DNA of 64,000 bases from Kingdonia uniflora (lineage: Eukaryota > Streptophyta > Magnoliopsida > Ranunculales > Circaeasteraceae), in NCBI GenBank assembly GCA_014058105.1, contig JACGCM010001441.1:682001-746000 (forward strand), given 5' to 3'. Shown here one piece after another: positions 11,670-23,350 of the stretch. Each line of letters begins with the position of its first letter. The stretch's first letter is position 1. The position numbers and the translations under genes were made by a program. A model generated the notes under the pieces. It did no database searches. It was not told where the DNA came from and saw nothing but the letters and a program-made list of their open reading frames with translations.

Positions 11670-12133
11670 TAATTGTGTGAGTCTCTAACAGCTACTAGAG
11701 ACATAAATTTCCCATTGTCTCCCATATATAAATTGGTAACAGAAAAATCTTCTTCCTCGAAAATGTTTTGTTTACGGCCAACTAATGTCTCTAGCGTGCC
11801 CATGATTGGAAAATATGCATAAGTAAATGAAGCTGACCTAGGTATTCTTTGAAATTTCCATTGAAGAAAGGGATCTTATATAGAAAAAGATTGTTAGAGT
11901 TAGAGAGTAGTTTAGAATTTACAAAGCAATAGGAGCTTAAAACTCATTGGAGAGGCAAAGAGAAAGAGAGTGAGAGGGGAAGAACACCAAAATCAGATAA
12001 TGAAGAAAATTCTAAGCAAAATGACGAAATTGCCCTAAATAAATTAAACACAACACTTCGGACATTCGGCTAAAACTTTAATAACGAAGAAAAATGAAGA
12101 ACCAACAACCCCTCCAAGAGATTGGAACTCTTA
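11670..12133. other. host spacer between the two Harbinger elements
   Basis: AT-rich and purine-rich sequence (GAGAGG/AGAGAG runs at 11950-11985) with no coding frame I can support. Confidence 0.5.
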
Positions 12134-12289
12134 GAGCATCTCCTAAAGTGCCTCACTACCTTGGAATCCAAGGTGCCACCTAGGATTTTTGTCCTCCAAC
12201 AGTGCCTCATTGATTTGGATTTCACCATCCAAATCCAAGGCTGAGTCTTGGATTTCAAAACTCAGCCTCGGAATTTAATGTCGCGATTG

Positions 12290-12390
12290 GGTACCTAAAT
12301 GTTGGGTGCCTGTTATGTTTTAAAATAGATGCCTAAGTTAAGAAAAAATTTAATTAGGCACCCAACTCTTAGGCACCTATTCCACTAAGT
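12290..12390. repeat. left subterminal TAGGCGCC-type palindromes of element 2
   Basis: TGGGTGCCT, ATGCCTAAG, TAGGCACCCAAC and TTAGGCACCT recur here. They correspond to the GGCGCCTAAGACTTAGG arrays at 15788-15876 and 19420-19560. Confidence 0.65.
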
Positions 12391-12627
12391 AAATTTTTTT
12401 GGTGCTTCTAAAACTAAGTCATTTCCCTATCTTCACCTCTTAAACAAAAACCACCTCCAATTGCACTACAACTCATCTTCTTCACTTAAATTATTTGAAA
12501 TTGTTGAAGCTTCATCTCTCAAGGTAAGCTCATGTTTAATTTTACCATATTCTATTTAATTTTAAAGATTACAATATTCTAGGGTTTTAAGTTTTTCTTG
12601 ATTATTAATTTCTATTAAAATTAATAT

Positions 12628-14022
12628 ATGAGTTCTATGAATACTACGCAAGATAAAGATTCCACTACTGAGAGTAGTTTGAATCAACAACAACAACAAT
12701 AAATCCTACCTAATTGGTTACAATTCCCTCAGCCTCAATCATCTCAATCACGACCCTTTCAATCATTTTACTCGCCCAACAATTAGGTACAACCATCTCA
12801 ACTGTTTATAGAACCCAATAATTGGGGATAACCCTCTCAATTTACCTTTCCCGCTCAATTCCAATATCCTTCTCCATTCGCTAATCCCTCATAATTTTAA
12901 TAATCTTAATCACAAGCATCTCAATCGGTTAACTTATCTCAATCTGAAGGAAAATGCAAACGTCGCTTGACTAAGAAAAATACCAGTGGAGGGGCGGGGT
13001 CTCAGATTTTAAAATGGATGGGAATTCAAAACGAAAATCTTACAAAAACTTGGATTCATGTCACGGAGGATAGAATCAAAATCAACAACCAACAACTTGA
13101 TGCTTTTAGGACTCGGTTTAGGATGCATTTCATGATCTTTGTGAACAGGATGGTGAATAGGTTGAGCGTACAGTATCATCTTTGAAAAATCATTGGTCAG
13201 ATATGAATCGTGCTTGCAAGGTTTATGGTACTTGTTTGAAAAATATGATGCAAAGCCCCATAAGCGGTATGCAGCAAGGAAATTTGGTAAGTAATTCAAT
13301 ATTCGTCATTACTAATAAATTATAAACTATTTTTACCAAATCTATGTATTTCTTTATTATCTTAATCTATTTTATAGGACGATGTCGCCAGAACGATTTA
13401 TGAAGCACGTGGTAAAGGAAAATGGGTGTATAAATAAGCTTATGAAGTTTTAAGTTATCATCAATGTTGGAAAATCTTGCAAGACCAACACCCGGACACT
13501 TTAGCTCGCAATATGCGAATGAAGCAAACTTCAAGTTCTAGCCCAAGAATGTCTACTCCCGCAACACCTGACGCACCCGTTAGCTCGAACAACGACTCTC
13601 CAGTACTTGTCACAGATGTGGAGATGGAATGTCCTAGCGGTATCAAAAGTGTTAAACTATAGGAAAAGAATAAAAACAAACAAAATCTTCTCATTGAACG
13701 CCAAAATGTACTTATTAGTCGCCTTGACCGAATGGAGAAGATAAAGAAAGAAGAGTATATTGCCGAGAGAGATAAGAAGAAAGAAGAGTATATATCTAGG
13801 AGAGATAAGAAGAAGGAAGAGAGAGAAGCTCGTATTATGAAGTTAAGATAAAGGAAGACAAAAGCTGTAGTAAATTTAGAAGCTCAATTTCAATCCCAAA
13901 ACGATCAAAAGGTGATGGTGATGGACATGCCTACTTTGGGCGACACTTAAAGGGTTTATTGGGAGGCACAATGTAATGTGGTTATGGCGAGAATGTTTAA
14001 AGCTAATAATAATAACGCCTAA
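12628..14022 (+). pseudogene. Harbinger second ORF of element 2 (SANT-like / NAM-associated), decayed by stops
   Basis: The ATG at 12628 opens MSSMNTTQDKDSTTESSLNQ and a Gln/Pro/Ser-rich N-terminus. There TAA or TAG replace expected Gln codons several times, for example directly after a CAA run near 12701. Exon 1 continues through a basic stretch (KCKRRLTKKN) and ends at a GTAAGT donor at 13287; exon 2 resumes after TTTTATAG at 13378 with DDVARTIYEARGKGKWVYK. The tail is charged and heptad-like (ISRLDRMEKIKKEEYIAERD) before VYWEAQCNVVMARMFKANN. The DNA-binding partner role in transposition is known for the family. The pattern of stops suggests C-to-T decay. Confidence 0.75.
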
Positions 14023-14312
14023 GATGCACTAGCTGAAGAATCTTATTTTAGAAGTTTAGTATATTTTGGTGATTCTTGTTTAAGAAGTTTGGTAGTACAT
14101 TTTTTAAGAAATTTGGTATATTTTGTTTAAAAACCTTGTTTAAGAAGTTTGGTATATTTTATATAATTGAATCTTGTTGAGAAAGTTATGTTTTTTTAAT
14201 TATTTTCTATTTGAATTTATAATGAAATTGAAATAAATTTCTTAAATAAATTTCATAAAAGTGTTTAATTGAAATTACATAAAATTGAAAGAAAGTTGCG
14301 TTTACATTAAAA

Positions 14313-15653
14313 TTAGATATAATTGTTTCCCTGATGCTTCCATAATTGTTTAATGAGATCATTTCAAAGTGTCATATACTCATGTAAACTTGTCATCTTA
14401 TCGTACTTCGCAATTTATCCTTGTAAATTAACTTCTTCCCTATTCAAGTCAATTGGGTTAGGGTCTAAGACAAAATGCTCTGTCGGTAAGCTTACTCCGT
14501 ACCTATTGCGTTCATCTTCGACGATCATGTTATGCATAATTATACCCGCTTTTATTATTTTATCGAGGTTTTTGGGTGACCAACTTCTTGCCGCACCTTT
14601 CACAATTACAAATCGAGATTGAAGGACACCAAAAGCTCGTTCTACATCTTTTCGATATGCCTCTTGTTGCTTGGCAAAATATTTATCTGCATTACCTCGG
14701 GGAAATCATAAGGTTTGAACAAGCGTTGCCCATTTCGGATATATACCATCCGCCAAGTAGTATCTCATATCGTATGGTTTTCCATCGACTTCAAAGTTGT
14801 AAGGTGGAGAACGACCAAGACAAAGATCTCAAAAAATATGTGATTGATCAAGAATATTTACGTCATTGTTGGAACCAGGCATTCCAAATAAAAGCGTGTC
14901 ATATCCATAAATCATGAGATGCCACCGCTTTCAAGATTGTTGGTATTTTCTTATTCCCCGTGTATTGACCCGCCCAAGTCGTGGGGCAATTTTTCCACTC
15001 CCAATGCATGCAATCCAAAATACCTAGCATGTTGGGAAATTCACGCTTCTCGGCAACGTACAACAATCGTCCGGAGTTGGCGATCTCAAATACTCCGCAC
15101 CGAATTGCCCGATCATCGCATTGCAAAATCTCGTAAGGGCCTCAATTGTTGTGCTCTCTGCAACCCGAGCATATTCATCACAGCTATCCGCCAAGACTCT
15201 TAATGCAAATATACGGAATACCGCTATTAGTTTTTGTTGAGGCAATAAACCCAAAACATTTGTACAATTTTGCTTCCGAGCATAAAACTTATCATAAACA
15301 ACCACCGCATTCAAAATACGATCGGAGAGACCTCGACTCATACGGAATCTTTGACAAAAATGTTCACTTCCGTAAACATTTTTATCACGGAAGTAGTCGT
15401 GTATGAGTAACTTATGATAGAATACACGTGAGCGATTTATGGTTTTATGCCCGACAACCGAACCAACACAAATTCCTGAAGATTCCTCTTCTTGTAATTC
15501 ATCAATTTCGGTTTGATTGCTCAATATCTCCATTTTAATCGCATCAATAACATTGTCATCACTATAATCGGTTAAAGATTCATCGATATCCTTTTCCTCT
15601 TCCTCCTTTGATGAAGATTCGATCAAAACATCAAGAACCGCCTCGATATTCAT
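14313..15653 (-). pseudogene. Harbinger transposase (HARBI1-like) of element 2
   Basis: The start at 15653 opens an acidic leader (SSSKEEEEKDIDESLTDYSD), then HDYFRDKNVYGSEHFCQRFR and RFCNAMIGQFGAEYLRSP. After a frame change come GILDCMHWEWKNCPTTWAGQ (first Asp), MPGSNNDVNILDQS (second Asp), YYLADGIYPKW, YRKDVERAFGVLQSRF and MHNMIVEDERN (Glu region). It ends with NDLIKQLWKHQGNN. All expected blocks are in order, so this copy is better preserved than the one in element 1. Frameshifts near 15027 and 14896 and several stops still break it. It is opposed to the SANT-like ORF, the usual Harbinger arrangement. Confidence 0.85.
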
Positions 15654-15787
15654 CAGATAATTAAAAATAGAAGAGAATATTAGAATTGATTATGGGATAG
15701 TATGGGCCTAGTAAGACTTAGGTCTATATATTCCCTTCACAAAATATAGCCGTTAGACACAAAATATAGCCGTTTGAAAAAAAAATT

Positions 15788-15876
15788 ACTCAGCGCACAC
15801 AAGCGCCTAAGACTTAGGGGCTTGATTGAATATTTTTAATCATGCGCTTATGTCTTAGGCGCCTGTTGCACTGATA
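15788..15876. repeat. internal copy of the element 2 right-end block
   Basis: AGCGCCTAAGACTTAGG and GTCTTAGGCGCCTGTTGCAC form an inverted pair here. They resemble the terminal block at 19430-19510, in the same orientation. A (TA)n run of about 18 bases follows. The block separates the transposase unit from the PMD segment. Confidence 0.7.
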
Positions 15877-16161
15877 TATATATATATATATTTTGATTTG
15901 GTTAAACTGCTTTAAAAAATACCAAACCATAGGCAATTAATAGTTTGAATCAAAACCATTATACCAAACCTTATGCAATGACAAGTGAGAATCAAAAGCT
16001 TAGGCAATGAAAATATTAAACCATTATACCACTCAAAAGTGAGAATCACAAACAACTACATAAAAGCCAATGTCATTCACTAAAGTGAAAATCAAAACAT
16101 GAAACAACTTAAAATATGTTTTCTCACTGATTTAGACTTAACATGAAATAACTAATATCAT

Positions 16162-17994
16162 TTACTCCAAAGATCCCCGCGTACGTCTTGATCGTCGGGG
16201 AGGAGCGGCCCCACCTTCAGATGTCCTTCCCTGCAAACCCCTCCCCCGTAAAGTCCCTGCTTGAGAAGTTCCCGCTTCACCTTCGTTATCTTTCCAATCG
16301 ACTACAATCTCCTGAAACATACAAAATGGGAATATCAATATTAATTAAAACTACAGATATTAATTAAACAAAAAATATATCATAAGATGTTTAAACAACT
16401 TACTTCTACATCTAAATAGTCATTCAATTGGGAAAGACGACCCTCTGCACCTCTCAAGTATGCCGTCAAATGTGTAATACAGCCCTCGCCATGAAGGTGT
16501 CGAGCCTCCAAATTTAATGTCCTATCAAGTGTAAGCTTCCGCATACCCTCAATCATAAGAAAAAAATCATATCTTGTTGGCACGTCTATAGTAGAGGTCA
16601 TAGCAATAGAGGGAATGGTATGCCACGTGATCCCATATGGCAACCCAAACTCCATAATCCTTCCAGGGTAATTACCAAGTTGTGGAGGAGGGAATTGTGT
16701 CTTCTGAGTAGAAAAATCTCCAGTGGGAAACTCAATATGTAGAAAGGTAACTCCGGCTGTCAAAGCGCCAAGGCCTGGGATGTCAATATTGCTACACCTC
16801 ACAATGTCCGACATAAGTGCATCATGTGAGATATGCCTCCAGTAGGCATCATAGTCGATATGGTTACCCACAATATAATGTTGTGCTTCGATCCAACCCG
16901 CTGCTCGGTGGAAACAAACCACATCGGGACTTGGGAAGCAATGGAGCTTCTCTGGAGGGTCGTAAATAAGGTACTGCCCGATGCTCTAGTTGAGCCCAAC
17001 AATGGTCCCCAAGATATTTTTAAAGGAGTCCCATTGCATGTTATTGATTGTACGTAAATCCAGTTGTTGCCTCATCAGTGCTAGATGATGTTTCGCCTTA
17101 TTTCCCGTAAGTTTTCATCTTTTAATGTGCCAGACTGACATCCTTGGCCAAAAATCATCTAACCTATTATCTATTAAGATATGATGGCCTATCTGACAAT
17201 ACTCGTAGCACTGATACTGCAGAAGATTAAAAAAATATATTAATTTTCTAAATAAACTTGAATAAGCAAAAAATAAATAACTAGAACTATTAATTAAAAA
17301 TATTATACCTCGATCAATTAGAAAATGCCGCCGATGTATTTTACCTTCTATTTCGATGCTTGGTCAAGGCAGTAGTAGAGATGTCCTAATATAGCGGAGC
17401 TGAAGTCGATGGTAGCTCCCTTTCTTTTTATGATAGCAATTGGACCCAACAACTCTAGTCGAGCCCAACTCTTTGAGTTCCCAAATAAGACACCTCCAAA
17501 GTACAATAGCATAAATGCCCTAAAGATTGTATTAGTATTAGCCAGATCTTTGATGTTTACTCTAGTATGGTCAAGGTAAGTTTGGAGGTGAGCAAAACTA
17601 ATATATCCATTTTCATAATCTTTAAACTCCATATCGGAAAAAAAAAAATTAAGGCGTTACCATATTCTGTGTATAACTCATCCAATACCATCGGCTCTCC
17701 TGTCCCGATACCTATCCCAGTATGCACCGTAAAATCTCTAGGAGTGATCCCTAGCTCTCCACAAGGTAGGTGAAATGTATGAGTGGTTGCCCACTAACGC
17801 TAAGCCATCGATACTATTACTTGGTTGTCTGAGTTCCCAATTTTGCAATTAAATAAACTCATCAAATTGGTAGGCTTTAATTTCTGCTTCAAGTGAGGTA
17901 CCTCAATAAGAATTAAGTACATTTCGCAGAGCTTGACTAACACCGATCTACATTTAAATCCAGCTCGAGCCAGTAACAACATTAATAAACACAA
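16162..17994 (-). pseudogene. plant mobile domain gene in element 2
   Basis: Reading leftwards, HLKQKLKPTNLMSLFNCKIG precedes a PMD core R*WATTHTFHLPCGELGITP, followed by TGEPMVLDELYTEYGNA. A further exon reads DYENGYISFAHLQTYLDHTR and FRAFMLLYFGGVLFGNSKSW. Next come LDLRTINNMQWDSFKNILG and HRAAGWIEAQHYIVGNHIDY. The 3' splice structure survives: a GTAAGT donor (intron 16312-16403), a TATGTTTCAG acceptor and a final exon of a basic RGRGLQGRTSEGG tail with a stop at 16162. Stops within the core (position about 17815) and missing joins make it a pseudogene. It differs clearly in sequence and position from the PMD of element 1, so it looks like a separate acquisition. Confidence 0.75.
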
Positions 17995-18076
17995 ATAAGA
18001 ACATCTAAACTAAATTCTACAGGAAATAAATACTTTGAAATAAGTATAAAACCAATAATTTACTAATTTGGTTATT

Positions 18077-18334
18077 TCAACTTGCCGATGTAGTAGCAAC
18101 TGATGTGGACAAATGACCATTCCCATCCGATTGTGTGAGTCGCCAAAAGTCACGTGGCTCATAATTTTGTGGGAGAGGCGGAGGAGGTTTGGTGGAGACA
18201 TTGAGTTCTTCGTAAGTGATTTTCCACTTCTTGCCCAATAAAAATCGCATTTGGGAAACATATCCTTCACCTTCATCAGACTTGAATTCCTCCTCATCGT
18301 CGGTTCCATAGTATTCTTCCTCCGCTGACAACAT
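18077..18334 (-). CDS. short acidic ORF upstream of the element 2 PMD gene, function unknown
   Basis: The ATG at 18334 opens MLSAEEEYYGTDDEEEFKSD, then MRFLLGKKWKITYEELN and a PPPPLP stretch, stopping at 18077. It lies directly upstream of, and in the same direction as, the PMD gene, and could be its separated first exon or an independent small ORF. I do not recognise it. Confidence 0.35.
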   Translation of the reverse strand: MLSAEEEYYGTDDEEEFKSDEGEGYVSQMRFLLGKKWKITYEELNVSTKPPPPLPQNYEPRDFWRLTQSDGNGHLSTSVATTSAS

Positions 18335-18429
18335 AGTTAAATCCTGCATGAAAGTTAAATACCAATTTATATAATGACCACCACAAAACCAATTTATATA
18401 AACGAAGTGAAAACTTGACAATAGTAAGG

Positions 18430-19420
18430 AATCTTGTAAGGATGTTTATAGACTATAAATGCAAGAAAATTCAAGAGTGAATCAAATACTCCAAAAAGAT
18501 TTCTTGAGGTGGATGATGGCTAACAATATTGAAAAGGATACCCAAAGGACCACCAATTAATTAAAAGCTTTACTTGCAAGGTAAGCAAGGGGTATATTTA
18601 CCCGTCCAAGCAGCTGCTATATTATATTAGCTTGGACTATATAGAAGAATCATAGAACAACAAATATACAAGGATAAGCTCTGTTCATGATAGCCATAAG
18701 TACTGTGACAAAAGAGATTCTACCTAGGACTGAATCACCATATTAAACAAAGCGAAGTTAAAAACTGTATTTCTGCTGTATTGAATCTTCCAACAAATTC
18801 CACAAATTTCATATTGTGGAAACAAACTAATCCAAATGAAGCAATAATACTATAATTTTCCAAGCGAAGTTAAAAGTTTCATAAACGAACAAATGAAGCA
18901 ACAACACTATAATCCAACAAACGAACCTGAAACCCCTTTGTGACAGCACTATAATCCAAGTAGAAGAAACAACAAATGAATCAAACGAGTGTGATTATAA
19001 AGAAGCCAAGAAACCTCAAATCAGGTTCAACTGGTTTTATACCACTTATCCAACAAATTCAAGAGTAGTTCAACTGGAGATGGGTTAAAGAGTTGTTCAA
19101 CAGATTCAAGGAAAATTCTAACAAATTCTACTTATCCAACAAATTTCAACAACTAATCCAACAAATTCAACCATGCAATCATAATATCCTAAATCACAAT
19201 ACTTTCCTAAATTAGAGAGAGAGAAAAAAAAAATGTTTATATATATATATACCTAGGATAATAAGTTTTTTCCTCTTTTGATTTGAGAAGAGTAAGGTTT
19301 TTTCCCCTTTTGATTGTTTTGATTTGGTTAAAATGTGAGAATTCCCCTTTTCATTTCTTTTGATTTGGCTAAAATGTGAGAAGAGAAAAAACAGATTCGT
19401 ATTAAGCTTTCAGACCATCA
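18430..19420. other. gene-free right arm of element 2
   Basis: AT-rich leader sequence of the PMD segment with repeated CCAACAAATTC words (19030-19180). A TTTTGATTTGG word recurs near 19317 and 19367, and also near 15891 just right of the internal block. No coding sequence. Confidence 0.45.
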
Positions 19421-19560
19421 GGCGCCTAAGACTTGGTCGCTTGATTTTTTTTAAAAATAAGTTGGGCGCCTAAGACTTAAACGCCTGTTTAAAAACATAA
19501 CAGGCGCCCATCTTAGGTGCCTATTTAAAAAAAAATTAGGCGCCCAAGTGTTATACGCCT
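19420..19560. repeat. right subterminal GGCGCC palindrome array of element 2
   Basis: CAGGCGCCTAAGACTT, GGGCGCCTAAGACTTAAACG, CAGGCGCCCATCTTAGG and TAGGCGCCCAAG lie in close succession, separated by A/T-runs. They invert the left-end array. Confidence 0.7.
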
Positions 19561-19638
19561 AATTCCAAGTCAGGTACTGTTGGTGAAAATAGTGTCTCAC
19601 TGATATGGATTTAGTTTTTTTTCAACCAAGTCAATCAG

Positions 19639-22600
19639 GTGCTTTTATGATTCTTTTTCATGGATCATAGTGAAGAAGTGTTCATGCAAAATGAGAAAGT
19701 CGTTTCTGCGCGATTACTTGCTCATGGATTTGAGGTCAGGATCACTCTAACATAATAATTGCTCAAAATGTTATTCTACCAGTATTACAATACGAGATAC
19801 CTAATTGTTGTTTTTGTTTTTAACTTTTCTTGTTCGTAATATTGTAGTATGTTGTGGTGGATTACCTCTGGTATAGGAGGAAAGTAGCAGGTGCTTATAC
19901 TAATTCCCTGGGATTCGATGCCATCAACAAATGGGGAAGAGTGATACCCGATCCAGAGAGATGGCCTTCGTCCAAAGGTGGGAAAGGTTTCTCCGAAGTA
20001 GCCAATAAAGTACATGCCATGGGTTTGAAGTTTGGGATTCATGTCATGAGAGGAATAAGTACACAAGCCGTCAATGCCAACACGCCTATCTTAGATACCG
20101 TCAAGGTTGTACTCTCACATCAGAAATCTCGACCCTTGATCACTTTCTCTCCTTTTCTGTATGATTCTTTAGTGCTACGAGAAATGAACCAATGACTTCT
20201 TTGGTAATTAAGCCCAGAAGGAAAAAATAATTGAACCTCATTTGCGTTGTTAGGGAACTGCCTACGAGGACTCTAGCCGTCAATGGAGGGCAAAGGATAT
20301 GGGTTTTAAAAATAGGGCATGTGCATGGATGTCACAAGGTTTCATGAGCGTGGATACTAAATCAGGAGCTGGAAGAGCCTTCTTAAGGTCCCTTTATCAA
20401 TAGTATGGAGAGTGGGGTGTTGATTTTGGTAAATATCTATATGTCATGAAATTGTACTTTTTGTTATTTTCTTCATGCTGAGAGGAGAAGGGAAATTAAT
20501 GATAATGAGAAGTATTTTGGGAGAAGTCACTGTGTATTTTAACCAATAATAGAAAGCTGATATCTTGTCTTTTTCGGAAAATAAGACTGGTAAGTATCTC
20601 GCCAGTATACTTACATGTTGATTGGTTCTTGTTTGTTGCAGTAAAAAATGACTGTGTTTTTGGTGATGACTTGGATGTCAATGAGATAAACATCGTGTCA
20701 GAGGTAAATATAAATCCACCGTAGAGGTTGTAATTATTAAGCTACAATGTTGTTCCATGTAGAGAGAGAGATTTTCTGAGAAGCATCCGTTTCTAGGTTC
20801 TTAAGGATCTCAGCCGCCCTATCTTGTATTCACTCTCCTGGAACCAGTGTGACATCATCCATGGCGGAGGAAGTAAGCAATCTTGTGAACATATACAGGA
20901 TAACTGGGGATGACTGGGATACATGGCGTGATGTTGAAGCTCATTTTAACGTATCAAGGTATAAAATGATTTTCTAAAATCGTTGAGACTTGAGATTCCC
21001 ATTTAAAATTACATATCATTTAATTCCATAACTTAAGTGTTTTATGTTTTATTTATATATATCAACTTCTATGTCAGGGACTTTGCTGCTGCTAATATGA
21101 TAGGAGCTAACGGATTGAAAGGAAAGTCGTGGCCCGACTTATACATGCTGCCACTGGGTTGGCTCACTGATCCAGGTGTCTTTCTCTTAAATTTTTTTGC
21201 TAAGTTCATTGGTCTAGGTAAGATGCGCATCATATTTCCATTAGTCATTATTTTGGGAAGCAACATGTTGCAGTTATCTTTAGGGAGTAATTGGGGGTAA
21301 ACCCCTGATGATAAACAAGATAGTTTTGGATATCTGAAAAGATCTGTGACAACCTAATCGAGCTCTAAAGTCATAGGAAAAACTACTTCTTCAAGACCAA
21401 TCAACTGAAAACAGATAAAAGACAATAGTATTTATAGCATTAAATAATTTAAGCACAAGCTACTAGTAGTATTACCATCTTTGGATACCGTATTTGATCC
21501 ATTTTTTAATTCTAGGTTTAAATGAAGGTCCACACAGAAAATCTAACCTAACTCTTAATGAACAAAGAACTCAGGTATGATGATGTAGTTCCCGGGGAGT
21601 TGAATCTTGGTGTCAGTTATCTTCGTAAAATAACTATGGGTTGAATCAATATTATGAAGACATACATTTTAGACCATGTGATTTTTGTTTAAGTCCAGTT
21701 TATTGTGTTGTGCTTTATCATTCTGCAGGGTAGTATCATAACTCCCTGCGACTTCTTCTACAGATGACTCTTTGGTCTATTGTAAAGTCTCCTCTCATAT
21801 ATGGAGAAGATTTGAGGCAGCTTCATCAGTCCACGTACAATCTCATCACACATCCCATATTACTGGAGATAAACTCTTTTAGCACACACAACATGGAGGT
21901 ATCTGACCAATAATACTATACTACTCACTTTTGAAAGAAAAAACTAATTTGGTAACAAACCATAATCCTCCTTATTGATACTTCTAGTTTCCCTACATCA
22001 CCGGAGAAAAAGACAACAGAAGTGGCAACAGGCCTCTCTCCGTCCCGTCTAGAAATTTTGATAAACTGAGAAAATCAAATGCGTATGTTGGTCTTAGTAG
22101 CTACAAGGATCACGGATCTACATGTTGGGTTATTGAAACTCTTGACCAAGAACACGAAAGGATTTGCAGGAAAGATAACCTGGGAAGCAAATATGAGCCA
22201 TTATTTTGCCTACACAGAAGGAAATCAATCTTGATATCGTATGTAACTTTTCTTCGAATGTTCGCAAATTCTTACTGTAATTTTTTTCGCCAAAATTATT
22301 TCGATACTCTTTTGTAGAGATGAAGAGATGATTAACAAGCAACAGTATGACGGAAAACTTCATTTGTTAAGCACAGATGACAAGGAGCTTTGCTTAGATG
22401 CTTTTCCAAGAAAGAAGCTAACATCTGGAGAGCTGAAGATTAATTCCTTCTTCCCTTGTAGATGGAAAGCCAATCAGGTAACTTCTCTTGTCATATCCAA
22501 GACATGTTGAGTTATGACTCAAATCGGTAGTTAATGTTCTATTTTAGGCACGCTTCAAATAGTAAGAGGGGAATCAAAGGCTGGAGCCACATAATGGAAT

Positions 22601-23350
22601 GAGTAACACCCAGTTTTATTTTTTTAGCGAGCGGGGTTCTTATTTTGAGTTTTTCAGGGGTGCTTTAGTACTTTTCTCCTTTAGTGAATTGTTTGGATTT
22701 TGGGGGTCATATTGCAGTTGTTCCATTTTATTTTATTTTAATTTGATTCTTGGGCTATTCCACAACAAGATACCCTTTTTATGAATTTCAAATACTTTCA
22801 AGTGGATTCTGTGAATCTCTGCACCATTGCATGTCAGCAGATGTAGGAGTTTAATCTTAATGGAACTCTAACAAGCAGCTATTCTGGTCAGTGTGCAGTA
22901 CTTAAGAAAGCCAAAGGTGATTATGTTTAAGTTTCCTAATTTGTGTTATAATAAAATTTTGAAACCCTGCATTTCTCAAATAATTAACTTTTCTTACATG
23001 CAGCTAAAGTAGAATCTGGAGGAATTCGTTGTTGGATTGCAACTGGAAGAAGAGGTTTTGTCACTTAAAGCTTGTCTAGTGTTTGATAGTGTTTAAAGTC
23101 CTTATCTGTTTTCCTTCTTGCTTCCGCAGGAAAAATATATGTTTCCTTTTTCAATTTATCTGCTGAAAAGATGGTAATTTTCGCAAAGATTTCGGACTTG
23201 ACTAAGGCCTTTCCAAGTAGAAACTTAAGGAGAGCTTCATGCAAGTATAGAGAAGTATGGAGTGCAAAATACTATGGGGCAGGGAACCAATTAATATCAA
23301 TTCCAGTAGAGATGCATGATTATGCATTATTTGTCCTTAATTGCATTTAG
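19639..23350 (+). pseudogene. GH27 melibiase / beta-L-arabinopyranosidase-like gene, decayed
   Basis: Twelve exons are readable with GT-AG borders: to 19734, 19848-20105, 20254-20428, 20642-20703, 20797-20958, 21078-21175, 21729-21898, 21988-22238, 22318-22477, 22841-22916, 23004-23054 and 23130-23350. Signature peptides are YVVVDYLWYRRKVAGAY, GLKFGIHVMRGISTQAVNAN and CAWMSQGFMSVDTKSGAGRA. The closest family I recall is Arabidopsis At3g26380, a GH27 glycosidase of cell-wall sugar turnover. The nucleophile Asp remains (VKNDC, 20650-20652), but the acid/base Asp is Tyr (PDLYMLPLGW, 21142-21144). Stops at 20401 and 22844, a one-base loss in exon 1, a two-base loss near 20838 and a frame break in exon 7 complete the decay. 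The 5' end stops where element 2 ends. Confidence 0.9.

Larger units (their letters stand above)
12134..19595. mobile_element. PIF/Harbinger-type element 2 with PMD segment (composite)
   Basis: The left end GAGCATCTCC follows a TTA (12131-12133). The right end near 19595 reads, inverted, ACCAACAGTACCTGACTTGG, matching the element's own inner left sequence CCAACAGTGCC at about 12198. Internal inverted blocks also match: GGTGCCTGTTATGTTTTAAA near 12305 against the inverted GGCGCCTGTTATGTTTTTAA near 19500. The exact right terminus and TSD are decayed. The element contains a SANT-like ORF (+), a transposase (-) and a PMD gene (-). A second right-end-like block at 15788-15876 marks where the ordinary two-gene Harbinger unit would have ended. 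Confidence 0.65.

Noticed and set aside
15876..15895. TA run as an insertion signature
   Set aside because: Short simple repeats are common here, and no TSD accompanies it.
16799..17057. Overlapping ORFs on both strands
   Set aside because: They are shadows of the PMD exon that reads HRAAGWIEAQHYIVGNHIDY.
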